This document shows, piece by piece, positions 6,871 through 16,441 of a DNA stretch of 64,000 bases. The position numbers and the translations under genes are program-made. The notes beneath the pieces are model-generated. The model saw only the letters and a program-made list of their open reading frames with translations. It searched no databases and had not been told where the DNA came from. The stretch's first letter is position 1, and each line of letters starts with the position of its first letter. Origin of the DNA: Actinophytocola sp044466355. Lineage in GTDB: Bacteria > Actinomycetota > Actinomycetes > Mycobacteriales > Pseudonocardiaceae. Where the stretch lies: positions 124,001 through 188,000 of the forward strand of contig NZ_JBITMQ010000014.1 of the NCBI RefSeq assembly GCF_044466355.1, given 5' to 3'.

Positions 6871-8213
6871 GTCAGCGCCCGCCACCGCACCTGGAACCGG
6901 GCGCCGCCCTCCGGCGACTCGGTCACCTTCACCGCGCCGCCCCGGCGCCGCACGACCTCCGCGACCAGCGCCAGCCCGAGCCCGGCGCCGCCGGAGTCGC
7001 GGGACCGGTCGTCCTGCACCCGGTAGAACCGGTCGAACACCTTCTCCCTGTGCTCCGGTGCGATGCCGTGCCCGTCGTCGTCGACCACCAGCCACACCGT
7101 GTGCGCCCGGGACAGCACGGTCACCGTGATCCGGGCGCGGGCGTGCCGGGCCGCGTTGCGCAGCAGGTTGTCCAGCACCAGGTCGACCTCGGCGGGCGCG
7201 GCCTCCACCCAGCACGCCCCTGGCGCGAGGTGCGTGCCGACGACGGGGCCACCGGGCGGCAGCCGGTCGATCGCCGCGCGTGCGGCGGCGACCACGTCCA
7301 CCGGCATCGCGGCGGGCCACTCGCCCGCGTCCGACCGAGCGAGCGCGAGCAGCCCGTCGACCAGGGTCGACAGCCGCTCCGACTCGACCACCACGTCCGC
7401 GAGCACCTCCTGCGACAGCTCCGGGTCCGGGTTCGCGACGGCCACCTCGGCCTGCACCCGGATCGACGCCACCGGCGAGCGCAGCTCGTGCGCGGCGTCC
7501 CCGGTGAACCTGCGCAGCCGCGCGGACGCCTCGTCACGCCGTGCCAGCAGCGCGTTCAGCGCCGCGGCCAGCGACCGCAGCTCGTCGTGCGCGCTGGGCA
7601 GCGGCAGCCGCCGCCCGGCCGGGAGCTCCGCCGCGGCGGCCCGCATTCGCTCCACCGGCCGCAGCGCCGACCGCACGGAGAACCACGTCGCGATGCCGCC
7701 CGCCGCCGACCCGATCAGCGCGGCCACCACCAGCCAGTCGAACGCGCGGTGCTGCGCGGCCCAGTACCCGGTGAGGATCGTCCCGACGACGACGAGCCGC
7801 TGCGACCCGTCCGGCGCGCTCACGACCGTGCCGAGCCAGCGGCGCGGCGGGTCCTCCGAGAGCCGCAGGACGGGCGTGCCCGCCTTCAGGTCCCGCAGCT
7901 CACCCGGTGACAGCGGCGGCGGGTCGCCGCCGTCGACGGGCACACCCGCGGTGTCGAGCACCCGGGCCTCCATGCCGACCGGTCCGGCGTCGGCGGGCTG
8001 CCCGGCACGCACGTCGGCGAGCGCGGCGGTCAGGATTGGCCGCAGCTGCTCGTCGGCGGCGGTGACCAGCAGCGGGCCGATCAGCCTGCTGGTGACGAGC
8101 GCGAGCGTCAGGAACACGACGAGCGTGACGGCCGTGCCCACGGTGGTGATCCGGAACCGCAGCGACCGCCGCAACCACAGCCGGCCGACCACGCGGCCCA
8201 GGACCCCGCTCAC
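6867..8213 (-). CDS. Two-component sensor histidine kinase
   Basis: About 448 residues, starting at GTG 8213 inside the stop of the response regulator (GTGA overlap). The order is: N-terminal membrane helix (TTVGTAVTLVVFLTLALVTS), a roughly 130-residue extracytoplasmic sensor part, a second helix (WLVVAALIGSAAGGIATW), HAMP, a dimerization domain with phospho-acceptor His in GDAAHELRSPVASI, and an HATPase domain with N box DNLLRNAARHA, G1 DDDGHGI, F box FDRFYR and G2 SGGAGLGLALV. It should phosphorylate the adjacent OmpR-type regulator. The regulator's probable target repeats lie in the divergent promoter region at 8965-9010, so the system likely controls the LolA/ABC operon. Confidence 0.93.
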   Translation of the reverse strand: MSGVLGRVVGRLWLRRSLRFRITTVGTAVTLVVFLTLALVTSRLIGPLLVTAADEQLRPILTAALADVRAGQPADAGPVGMEARVLDTAGVPVDGGDPPPLSPGELRDLKAGTPVLRLSEDPPRRWLGTVVSAPDGSQRLVVVGTILTGYWAAQHRAFDWLVVAALIGSAAGGIATWFSVRSALRPVERMRAAAAELPAGRRLPLPSAHDELRSLAAALNALLARRDEASARLRRFTGDAAHELRSPVASIRVQAEVAVANPDPELSQEVLADVVVESERLSTLVDGLLALARSDAGEWPAAMPVDVVAAARAAIDRLPPGGPVVGTHLAPGACWVEAAPAEVDLVLDNLLRNAARHARARITVTVLSRAHTVWLVVDDDGHGIAPEHREKVFDRFYRVQDDRSRDSGGAGLGLALVAEVVRRRGGAVKVTESPEGGARFQVRWRALT

Positions 8214-8923
8214 CTGGCCTTGGGCTCCAGGACGGCGTCCAGCTCGGAGGAGGACGCCAGGTAACCGTGACCGCGCACGGTACGCACGATGCCACCGGCG
8301 CCGGCCGCGTCCAACTTGCGCCGCAGGTAGCCGACGTACACCTCGACGGCGTTGCGGGTGGCGGCCAGCTCGTCGCCCCACACGGTCCTGAGCAGCTCGT
8401 CCTTGGTCACGACCGCACCCGCGCGGCTGACCAGCACCTCCAGCACGGCGAACTCGCGCGGTGACAGCGGCACCAGCTCACCGGCGAACCGCACCTCGCG
8501 CACGGCCCGGTCCACGATCAGCTCGCCGACCTTGAGCCGCCGCTCGGCGCCCTCGGCCTGCCCGCGCCGCAGCACGGCCCTGACCTGCGCGACCAGCACG
8601 ACGAACGAGAACGGCTTCACGACGTACCCGTCGGCGCCGAGGTCGAGCCCGTCGGCCTGGTCGATCTCGCCGTCCTTCGCCGACACCAGCAGGACGGGCG
8701 TGGTGACGCCCTCGGCCCGCAGCGCCTGGAGCACCCGGTAGCCGGACAGGCCGGGCAGCATGATGTCCAGGAGGATCACGTCGAACGCGCCGGTGCGCGC
8801 GATGTCCAGCGCGGACGGGCCGTCGGCGGCGGTGACGACGTCCATGCCCTCCGCCCCCAGCCCGCGCTGCAACGCACGTCTGACCCCCAGCTCGTCGTCG
8901 ACCACCAGCACGCGCGGCTTCAT
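8210..8923 (-). CDS. OmpR/PhoB-family response regulator
   Basis: About 237 residues. The start is taken as ATG 8923 (MKPRVLVVDDELG), which places the receiver domain correctly; an upstream in-frame ATG adds only a basic tail. The receiver has the acidic pair in VVDDE, phospho-Asp in VILLDIMLPGLSG, Thr/Ser in LLVSAKD and Lys in VVKPFSF. The C-terminal winged helix ends in the usual RRKLDA and VRTVRGHGYL. It is paired with the overlapping kinase gene. TCTCAG direct repeats 42-87 bases upstream of its start are a likely binding site for autoregulation and for the divergent operon. Confidence 0.94.
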   Translation of the reverse strand: MKPRVLVVDDELGVRRALQRGLGAEGMDVVTAADGPSALDIARTGAFDVILLDIMLPGLSGYRVLQALRAEGVTTPVLLVSAKDGEIDQADGLDLGADGYVVKPFSFVVLVAQVRAVLRRGQAEGAERRLKVGELIVDRAVREVRFAGELVPLSPREFAVLEVLVSRAGAVVTKDELLRTVWGDELAATRNAVEVYVGYLRRKLDAAGAGGIVRTVRGHGYLASSSELDAVLEPKAR

Positions 8924-8964
8924 GCGCACAGCATGCCCGCTTCTGGCTCGCGCGCGGGGGAGCA

Positions 8965-9010
8965 TCTCAGCGGAATCTCAGGTTGAGGGCCGCTCTCAGG
9001 GCCATCTCAG
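8965..9010. promoter_or_regulatory. Two pairs of TCTCAG direct repeats, candidate response-regulator operator
   Basis: TCTCAG occurs at 8965, 8976, 8994 and 9005. Each pair is spaced exactly 11 bp (TCTCAG-N5-TCTCAG), one helical turn, which is how OmpR-family dimers bind. The site sits between the regulator gene and the divergent LolA-like gene. A triple repeat of the same kind lies upstream of sigE at 55619. It resembles, from memory, the MprA boxes of mycobacteria. Confidence 0.6.
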
Positions 9011-9057
9011 TAACCGTGTTGGAACCTGGGGTTCACAGGCGAGACAAGGAGGGGTCA

Positions 9058-10133
9058 ATGAACTCCAGGAAGACGGCGCTGTCGTTCGCGGCAGCGGGTA
9101 CCGCCGCCGGGGTGATCGGACTGGTGGTGCTGGCGTCGCCGGCGGGTGCTGGGGAGGCACCGCCGGCGCTGCCACCGGTCAGCGCGGAGGCACTGGTCGA
9201 GTCGGTGCTGGACACGAAGACCATCCCGGCGCTCGCGGGCTCGGTCGCCGTCGAGAACAACCTCGGCCTGCCGATCCCCGGCATGCCGACGGACAGCGGT
9301 GACAGCGACGCGATCCAGGTGTGGTCGGACGGCACCGGCAAGGGCCGCCTCGCGCTCTCCGGCCGCGACAGCGAGACCACGATCGTCGACGACGGCGCCA
9401 CCGTGTGGGTGTGGAACTCCGCCGACCGGACGGTCACGAAGGTCCCGCACCAGGAGGGTGTGGCCGACAAGCCCATGGAGGGCAAGTTCGCCGACCCGGC
9501 GGCCGCGGCCAAGGAGCTGGTGACCGCCATGCGGCAGGACTCGACGGTGTCCGTGGACGGCACCGCGCGGGTCGCCGACCGGCCCGTCTACCAGCTGGTG
9601 CTGGCGCCGAAGCCGACGGAGAAGACGCTGCTGCGCGAGATCCGCGTGTCCGTCGACTCCGAGCTGCGGATCCCGCTGCAGCTGGAGGTGCTGGCGAACG
9701 GCCAGGCCGACCCGGCTGTGAAGGTGGGCTTCACCGAGTTCGACTCGGGTGCGCAGGACCCGGAGCTGTTCACGTTCACGCCGCCTGCCGGCGCGACCGT
9801 GTCCGAGAAGGACGTGCCGGAGAAGGTCGACGGCAAGTCGGTCGACGACTTCCTGTCGCAGGTCGACCTGAAGACCGTGGGCCGCGGCTGGGACATCGTG
9901 GCCACCGGCACGGTGCCCGCGGACGCGCTCGCCGCCGCCGAGGGCATGTCCGGACCCAACGGCCAGGACGTGTTCGCGCTCCTCGGCACGTTCGGCAAGG
10001 AGGTCCACGGTGAGTTCGGGACCGGCTACGTGATCTCCACCAGCGTCGGCACCGCCCTGATCACCGAGGACGGCAAGGTCGCCATCGGCGCCGTGCCGGA
10101 GCAGGTGGTCAAGGAAGCCATCAAGACGGTCAG

Positions 10134-10137
<4 letters not shown>
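9058..10137 (+). CDS. Secreted LolA/RseB-like protein
   Basis: 359 residues, with ATG 9058 behind a strong AAGGAGGGG site. A Sec signal (FAAAGTAAGVIGLVVLASPAGA) ends with an AGA-type cleavage motif and no lipobox Cys, so the protein is probably released or held by its hydrophobic stretch. The rest is a LolA/RseB-like beta sheet fold: repeated strands such as TIVDDGATVWVWNSADRTVT and FTPPAGATVSEKDVP. In actinobacteria such proteins are usually called outer membrane lipoprotein carrier family, although there is no Lol system; their ligand is unknown. It forms an operon with the ABC ATPase (GTGA overlap) and permease, probably controlled by the adjacent two-component system. Confidence 0.75.
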
Positions 10138-11157
<1,020 letters not shown>

Positions 11158-11174
<17 letters not shown>

Positions 11175-12030
11175 CGCGCCCATCGTCACCGAACAGCGGA
11201 CGAAGGCCCCCGTCGGGCGGCTGCTGCGGTCCGAGCTGCGGTTCATGATCCGCAGACCGCGGACGCTGGTCGCGCTCGGCGTGCTCGCCGTGGCGCCGAT
11301 CATCGCGGCCATCGCCATGGCCGTGGCCACGAACACCGCCGAGAACGGCAACGGCGGCCGGGCCATCGAGAGCATCGCCGCGCTGGTGTCCGGCAACGGG
11401 CTGATCCTGCCGGTGTTCCTGCTGTTGCTGTCGCTGTCGATGATGCTCCCGCTGCTCGGTGCCATGTGGTCGGCGGACGCGCTCGCGGGCGAGGCGCAGA
11501 CCGGTGCGCTGCGCGGGCTGCTGCTCGCGCCGGTCGGGCGGGCCCGGCTGCTCGCGGTGAAGGCGTTCGGCGTGGCCGTGCTGTCGCTGCTCGCGGTGGT
11601 GATCGTCGCGGTCGTGTCGATCGTCGCCGGTCTCACGATCCTGGGCGGCGACGGCATGCTGACCATGTCCGGCAACGTGCTGCCGTTCGGGGACTCGCTG
11701 GGCCGGATCGCGTTGCTGACCGCGCTGGTGACCGTGCAGGTGTGGGCGGTCGCGGCGGTCGCGCTCGCGGTCTCGGCGGCCACCGAGCACCCGCTGGTCG
11801 TGCTGGCGTCCACGCTCGGCGGGATCATCGTGTTCACGATCCTCGGCAACATCCCCGCGCTGGACTGGCTGCACCCGGTGCTGCTGACCGACGCGTGGGA
11901 GTCCCTGGGCGACGTGATCCGCGACCCCATGCCGACGGACGGGATGGTCAACGCGGTCCTGCGTGCCGTCTGCTACCTGGTGATCGGCTACTCACTCGCC
12001 CTGGCCCGCGTCTCGACCAAGGACGGCTAA
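11158..12030 (+). CDS. ABC-2-type transporter permease
   Basis: 290 residues from ATG 11158, overlapping the ATPase gene. About six hydrophobic segments are visible, for example TLVALGVLAVAPIIAAIAMA, LILPVFLLLLSLSMMLPLLG and SLLAVVIVAVVSIVAG, in the ABC-2 arrangement with a long polar segment after the second. EAQTGALRGLLLAPVGRARL is the usual conserved cytoplasmic region. It forms an exporter with the upstream ATPase. Its last 39 bases overlap the convergent thiQ gene. Confidence 0.9.
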
Positions 12031-13011
12031 CCCGTCCGGATCCAACCGCAGGTGTACGCGGTCGCCCGGCGTCTCCGCGATGGCGGCGACCGCGTCGACC
12101 ACCTGGTCCGTGTCGTCCAGGCGGACCTGCAACCGCACGTGGTCGCGGCGGTGCACGGACCGCAACAGCTTCCCGCTGATGCCGTTGCCGGTCAGCCGTA
12201 ACGCATTGGGCCGCAACCCGAGCGTGACGTCGCCGTCCGGCGCCCATGGCAGGTCAGCTGACCCGAGATCGCACGTGACGGTGCCGTCGGTGACGGTCGC
12301 GGGCAGGAACAACCCGCAGCCCAGGAAACGGGCGGTGTCCTCGTCGACGGGCCGCCGCCACACCTCCTGCGGCGGGTCTGCCTGCACGATGCGGCCCGCG
12401 CGCATCACGGCGACCCGGTCGGCGAGCGTGAACGCCTCGTCGTGGTCGTGCGTCACCACCAGCGCGGTCGCCCCCGCCACCCGCAACAGCCCCGCGAGGT
12501 CCATCGCCAACTGCTCACGCAGCGCCCGGTCCAGCGCGGACAGCGGTTCGTCCAGCAACAGCAGCCGGGGCCGGGGCGCGAGTGCCCGGGCCAGCGCGAC
12601 CCGCTGCGCCTCCCCACCGGACAGCTCGGTGACCTTGCGCTTCTCGTACCCGGCGAGCCCGACCAGTTCGAGCAGCTCCGCGACCCGCTCGGCGCGGTTC
12701 GCCATCCGCTGCATCCGCAACCCGAACGCCACGTTGCCGGCCACGTCACGATGCGGGAAGAGCTGCCCGTCCTGGAACACGAGCCCGAACCCGCGCTTGT
12801 GCACCGGCACGTCGGCGAGGTCTGTGTCGTCCCAGCGCACCGCGCCCGCCGCGACGGGTTCGAGCCCGGCGACCGCCCGCAGCAGCGTCGACTTGCCGCA
12901 CCCGGACGGCCCGAGCAGCGCCAGCACCTCGCCGTCCGCCACGGACAGGTCCACGTCGGCCACCGCGGCCAGCGCGCCGTACCGCACGGTCAGACCCTCG
13001 ACTGCCAGCAT
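11992..13011 (-). CDS. thiQ: Thiamine ABC transporter ATPase
   Basis: 339 residues from ATG 13011; the ATG shares a base with the thiP stop (TGATG). Walker A is GPSGCGKSTL, the Q loop FGLVFQDGQLFPH, the signature ELSGGEAQRVALARAL, Walker B RLLLLDEPLSALD and the switch THDHDEA. A C-terminal TOBE-like extension of about 110 residues (DGDVTLGLRPNALRL) resembles CysA/PotA-type ATPases and makes the protein longer than E. coli ThiQ. It should drive import of thiamine or a precursor through ThiP. It is the third gene of the TPP-riboswitch operon. The 3' end overlaps the convergent exporter permease gene. Confidence 0.9.
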   Translation of the reverse strand: MLAVEGLTVRYGALAAVADVDLSVADGEVLALLGPSGCGKSTLLRAVAGLEPVAAGAVRWDDTDLADVPVHKRGFGLVFQDGQLFPHRDVAGNVAFGLRMQRMANRAERVAELLELVGLAGYEKRKVTELSGGEAQRVALARALAPRPRLLLLDEPLSALDRALREQLAMDLAGLLRVAGATALVVTHDHDEAFTLADRVAVMRAGRIVQADPPQEVWRRPVDEDTARFLGCGLFLPATVTDGTVTCDLGSADLPWAPDGDVTLGLRPNALRLTGNGISGKLLRSVHRRDHVRLQVRLDDTDQVVDAVAAIAETPGDRVHLRLDPDGLAVLGRDAGQGE

Positions 13012-14606
13012 CAGAACTCTCCCACCGGGACGCGGACCCGTTCGACGACCGCGACCACGGCCACCGTGACCACGATGAGCAGCGTGCACGCCGCGTACGC
13101 CATCTCGTTGTTCAGCTCACCCGGCCGCGAGATCAGCCGCGCGATCGCGACCGGGAGCGTGGTCGTGTCGGGCCGGGCGAGGAAGCTCGTCGCGCCGAAC
13201 TCGCCCAGCGCCACCACGAACCCGAACGCGGCCGCGGTGCCCAGCGACCGGCCCGCCATCGGCACGTCGACCTCCCGCCACACCCGCCACGGGCTCGCGC
13301 CGAGCGTCGCCGCGGCCTGCCGCAGCCGTTCGTCGATGGACCGCAGGACCGGCAGCATGATGCGGATGACCAGCGGTGTCACCACCAGCGCCTGCGCGAG
13401 CGGCACCAGCGCGGCGGACGTGCGCAGGTCGCCCGGCAGCAGGTCGAGCGTGATCAGGTAGCCGAAGCCGACGGTCACCGCGGACACGCCGAGCGGCAGC
13501 ATGAACGCGGTGTCGATCACCTCGACGTACCGCACCCGGTTGCGTGCCAACGACACCAGCACGACGCTCGCCGTGGTGCCGAGCGTGACCGCGATCAGCG
13601 TGGCGTCCGTCGCCGCGGCGAGCGAGTTGCGGGCGGCGTCGAAGCCGGAGACGCCGAGCGAACCCGCGTAGCCGAAGCCGGTGAGCGCCCGGTACCCGTC
13701 GAGGCCCGCCGCGAACGAACGCGCGACCAGCGTCGCCACCGGCACGAGCAGCGCCACGACCACGGCGAACGCGGCCGTCACGACCCACCACTCGCCGCCG
13801 GTCGGCCTGCGCGCGGACTCGGCCTGGCGACGCAGCCGCAACGCGGTCTCCCGTCGCCGCCGCATGACCGCGCCGACCGACAGCGCCGCGACCACCGCAC
13901 CCAGCTGCAGCAGCGACAGCGCGGCCGCGCCGGACAGGTCGAGAAGTTCGACGGTCCGCAGGTAGATCTCGGTCTCGAGGGTCTTGAGGCGTGCCCCGCC
14001 GAGGATCAGCACCGCGCCGAAGCTGGTGGCGCAGAACAGGAACACGACCGCGGCCGCCGACCCGATCGCGGGCGCCAGCGCGGGCAACGTGACGCCGGTG
14101 AACGTGCGCAGCCGCGACGCGCCCAGCGCGCGGGCGGCGTCCTCCGCGCGGCGGTCCAGGTGGGTCCACAGCCCGGCGACGGTCCGCGCGACGACCGCCA
14201 CGTTGAAGAACGCGTTGGCCAGCACGATCGCCCACACCCCGCCGTCGGGCAGCAACGCACGGAACGCCAGGCCGACGACCACGCTGGGCAGCACGAACGG
14301 CACCAGGATGATCACGCGGACGAGCCCGAGCCCCGGCAACCGCGTCCTGGCCAGCAGGAACGCCACCGGCAACCCGGCGACGACCGCGACGGCCGTCGCC
14401 CCGGCCGCCTGCGCGACCGTGAACGCGACGAGCCGCCACACGTCGGCGGACGCGAGCGTGCCGAGCACGCCGCCCTCCGCGAGGCCGAGCCGCAGGATCG
14501 CGACGACCGGCCACACGAAGAAGACGGCGAGGAACCCGAGCGGCACCAGCGCGAGGAGTGCCAGGCCGCCCGGGGTGTTCCTCAGCCCTGCACGATCGCG
14601 CGCCAC
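13011..14606 (-). CDS. thiP: Thiamine ABC transporter permease
   Basis: About 531 residues, a two-unit permease with roughly twelve membrane helices. The two halves each carry an EAA-type loop: EDAARALGASRLRTF near 200 and RQAAATLGASPWRVW near 470, as in ThiP/FbpB. The start is taken as GTG 14606, overlapping the 3' end of thiB; initiation nearer RNTPGGLALL is possible, since no strong ribosome site decides. It should form the channel fed by ThiB and powered by ThiQ. Confidence 0.88.
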   Translation of the reverse strand: MARDRAGLRNTPGGLALLALVPLGFLAVFFVWPVVAILRLGLAEGGVLGTLASADVWRLVAFTVAQAAGATAVAVVAGLPVAFLLARTRLPGLGLVRVIILVPFVLPSVVVGLAFRALLPDGGVWAIVLANAFFNVAVVARTVAGLWTHLDRRAEDAARALGASRLRTFTGVTLPALAPAIGSAAAVVFLFCATSFGAVLILGGARLKTLETEIYLRTVELLDLSGAAALSLLQLGAVVAALSVGAVMRRRRETALRLRRQAESARRPTGGEWWVVTAAFAVVVALLVPVATLVARSFAAGLDGYRALTGFGYAGSLGVSGFDAARNSLAAATDATLIAVTLGTTASVVLVSLARNRVRYVEVIDTAFMLPLGVSAVTVGFGYLITLDLLPGDLRTSAALVPLAQALVVTPLVIRIMLPVLRSIDERLRQAAATLGASPWRVWREVDVPMAGRSLGTAAAFGFVVALGEFGATSFLARPDTTTLPVAIARLISRPGELNNEMAYAACTLLIVVTVAVVAVVERVRVPVGEF

Positions 14607-15604
14607 TCGTCGATCCACCGCTCCCGGTTCTGCTGGATCTCCGCCGGCGACAGCTCGGCGGAGTCGGACGGCAGCGGCGCGGCCTTCTGCCACGCCTCCG
14701 GCAGGGTGACCCCGGCGCGGGCCGGGTACACGTACATCTGCTCCGGCACCTGAGACTGGAACGCGTCCGACAGCAGGAAGTCCATGACCTTCTTCGCGTC
14801 GTCACCGTGCGCCGCGTTCTTCAGCACGCCCGCGTACTCGACCTGCCGGAAACACGTGTCCAGCACGGCCTTGGTGCGCGGCTTGCCCGCATCGTCCAGC
14901 TCGGCTGACGGCGACGAGGCGTAGGAGACGACGATCGGCCGGGGGCCCTTGCCGGAGGATCCCGAGAACTCCTGCTGGTAGGCCTCCTCCCAGCCGCTGA
15001 CGACCTGCATGCCGTTGGCCTTGAGCGCACGCCAGTGCTCCTGCCAGCCGTCCCCGAGCTTGGCGATGGTGCCGAGCAGGTACGCGAGCCCCGGCGAGGA
15101 GGTCGCCGGGTCCTCGACGACCAGCATGTCCTTGTACTCGGGCTTGACCAGGTCGGCGTAGGTCGTCGGCTCCGGCACGCCCTTGGCCGCCAGCGCTGCC
15201 GGGTCGATGTTCAGGCAGACGTCGCCGAGGTCGACGGCGGTGAGCCGGTTCGTGTCGTCGATCGCGTACTCGGCGGGCCCGTCGACCTGGGGCGCGTACT
15301 CGGCGAACACGTCCTCGTCGAGCGCACGGGACGCGAACGTGGTGTCCACGCCGTACGCGACGTCACCGATCGGGCTGCCCTTGGTGAGCACGAGCTGGTT
15401 GGTGAGCGCACCGGCGTCGCCGAGCCTGCGCACGTCGATCGTGATGCCGGTGTCGTCGGTGAACTTCTTCAGCACGTCGTCGCTCATCGCGAACGAGTCG
15501 TGGGTGACGAGCACGACCTTCCGGCCTCCGTCGTCGTCACCGCCGCCCAGCGAGCACCCGGTCAGTGCCAGCGCACCGACCAGCAGGAACGTACGTATCC
15601 GCAT
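14582..15604 (-). CDS. thiB: Thiamine ABC transporter substrate-binding lipoprotein
   Basis: 340 residues. The lipobox is LTGC (Cys 17) followed by a Gly/Asp linker. The mature protein begins VVLVTHDSFAMSDDVLKKF, which is the ThiB/TbpA start, and continues with ITIDVRRLGDAGALTNQLVL and GDVAYGVDTTFASRAL, typical of thiamine-binding family-1 proteins. It captures thiamine or its phosphates outside the membrane. It is the first gene of thiBPQ and directly follows a TPP riboswitch whose last bases include its ribosome site. Confidence 0.93.
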   Translation of the reverse strand: MRIRTFLLVGALALTGCSLGGGDDDGGRKVVLVTHDSFAMSDDVLKKFTDDTGITIDVRRLGDAGALTNQLVLTKGSPIGDVAYGVDTTFASRALDEDVFAEYAPQVDGPAEYAIDDTNRLTAVDLGDVCLNIDPAALAAKGVPEPTTYADLVKPEYKDMLVVEDPATSSPGLAYLLGTIAKLGDGWQEHWRALKANGMQVVSGWEEAYQQEFSGSSGKGPRPIVVSYASSPSAELDDAGKPRTKAVLDTCFRQVEYAGVLKNAAHGDDAKKVMDFLLSDAFQSQVPEQMYVYPARAGVTLPEAWQKAAPLPSDSAELSPAEIQQNRERWIDEWRAIVQG

Positions 15605-15611
15605 GATTGCC

Positions 15612-15705
15612 TCCTCCCTGCACCGGCATGACCCGGATCAGGTTCGAACGGTCGAGGGCTGCGAGCCCTCCTCTCAGCCCGGCGCGGCACCGGACTCCCG
15701 TGTGT
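15612..15705 (-). ncRNA. TPP riboswitch (THI element)
   Basis: On the minus strand, CGGGAGTCC, then GGGCTGAGAG, a stem of AGGGCT/AGCCCT, then CGAACCTGATCCGGGTCA and TGCCGGTGCAGGGA reproduce the conserved THI box (CTGAGA and CCTGATC...GCAGGGA). Its 3' end merges into GGGAGGAGG, the ribosome site of thiB. No terminator hairpin separates them, so control is probably translational: TPP binding would hide the ribosome site and turn the importer off. Confidence 0.95.
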
Positions 15706-15758
15706 GATCGACCGAGCGTACCTGTGCGGTGCGGGGTGAGAGGCGTCACCATGGACAC

Positions 15759-16055
15759 ATGCCAGAGCTGCTCACTGACGAAGAGATCGGCAAGGCCCTC
15801 GGCCACCTGCCCGGTTGGCACCTGGAAGGCGCCGCACTGGTCCGCGAGGTGGAGCTGGACAGCTTCGCGCAGGCCATCCAGGTCGTGAACCGCGTGGCGG
15901 AGATCGCGGAGAACGACAACCACCACCCGGACATCGACATCCGCTGGCGCACCCTGACCTTCCGCTGCAGCACCCACTCCGAAGGCGGCGTAACCCCCAA
16001 CGACACCTCACTGGCAGAAGAAATAAACGGCGTAGTAGAAGCCATCCACCAGTAA
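15759..16055 (+). CDS. 4a-hydroxytetrahydrobiopterin (pterin carbinolamine) dehydratase
   Basis: 98 residues, the normal size for PCD/DCoH. The start MPELLTDEEIGKAL and the signature ENDNHHPDIDIRW, with the catalytic His pair, then FRCSTHSEGGVTPND, are diagnostic. It dehydrates 4a-hydroxy-tetrahydropterin and in bacteria may serve aromatic hydroxylases or molybdopterin metabolism. It is divergent from the riboswitch-controlled thi operon and convergent with phoD across the 22-bp repeat arrays. Confidence 0.92.
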   Translation: MPELLTDEEIGKALGHLPGWHLEGAALVREVELDSFAQAIQVVNRVAEIAENDNHHPDIDIRWRTLTFRCSTHSEGGVTPNDTSLAEEINGVVEAIHQ

Positions 16056-16073
16056 CCAACAACAAACAACCCC

Positions 16074-16160
16074 GCGAGTCGCGCCCCAGAACACCGCGAG
16101 TCGCGCCCCAGAACACCGCGAGTCGCGCCCCAGAACACCGCGAGTCGCGCGCCCGGACAT
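16074..16160 (+). repeat. 22-bp tandem repeats, three copies plus a partial
   Basis: Units start at 16074, 16096 and 16118 and are identical; the fourth at 16140 diverges after GCGAGTCGCGC. Each unit starts with GCGAGTCGCGC, which holds the interrupted palindrome CGCGA-G-TCGCG. The array starts 18 bases after the PCD stop codon. Confidence 0.9.
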
Positions 16161-16170
16161 GCCGAGTTGT

Positions 16171-16211
16171 CGGTTTCGTGCAGACGGGCGACGGGCGTGT
16201 GCACGAAACCG
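16171..16211. repeat. 12-bp inverted repeat beside the assembly gap
   Basis: CGGTTTCGTGCA at 16171-16182 and its exact complement at 16200-16211 flank a 17-base GC-rich loop. The N run begins at the next base, so the structure may have hindered sequencing. Confidence 0.8.
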
Positions 16212-16221
16212 NNNNNNNNNN
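16212..16221. other. Assembly gap (10 N)
   Basis: Ten unknown bases. The true gap length need not be ten. Confidence 0.99.
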
Positions 16222-16336
16222 GCGCCCGCCCCCCACACCCCCGTCTGGCCGCCCCCCGCACCTGGGGTTTGGGATGGCTGCCGTAGCCCGTCCGGTGGGG
16301 GTGTGACAGACCGCCACAACTCACCATGTCTGAGAA

Positions 16337-16434
16337 CGCGACTCGCTGTGCTCTTGCGCGCGACTCGCCCTGTCTTGGCGCGCGACTCGCCCTGTTTGAG
16401 CGCGCGACTCGCCCTGTTTGAGCGCGCGACTCGC
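16337..16434 (-). repeat. 22-bp tandem repeats in mirror orientation
   Basis: Units of 22 bp recur at 16356, 16378, 16400 and 16422, with a degenerate one before. Read on the minus strand each begins GCGAGTCGCGCGC, the same core as the left array. So each of the two convergent genes is followed by the same kind of array, read in its own direction. Confidence 0.85.
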
Positions 16435-16441
16435 GGGGTGG

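Larger units (their letters stand above)
16056..16441. repeat. Convergent intergenic region with mirrored repeat arrays
   Basis: 386 bases between PCD and phoD. From left to right it holds a 22-bp tandem array (16074-16160), a 12-bp hairpin (16171-16211), ten N (16212-16221), an unremarkable C-rich stretch, and a second 22-bp array in the opposite orientation (about 16337-16434). No gene is apparent. Confidence 0.8.

Noticed and set aside
5381..7129. A long plus-strand open frame through trpS and the Nudix/kinase genes
   Set aside because: It crosses the trpS terminator and has only biased composition; the other frames carry clear motifs.
8924..8965. Upstream extension of the first response regulator
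   Set aside because: The added basic peptide lacks any receiver element, and ATG 8923 places the acidic pair correctly.
15640..15650. GGTTCGAAC as a tRNA T-loop
   Set aside because: It is part of the TPP riboswitch consensus; no tRNA fold surrounds it.
16074..16160. 22-bp tandem array as a CRISPR
   Set aside because: Repeats are directly adjacent without unique spacers, and there are no cas genes.
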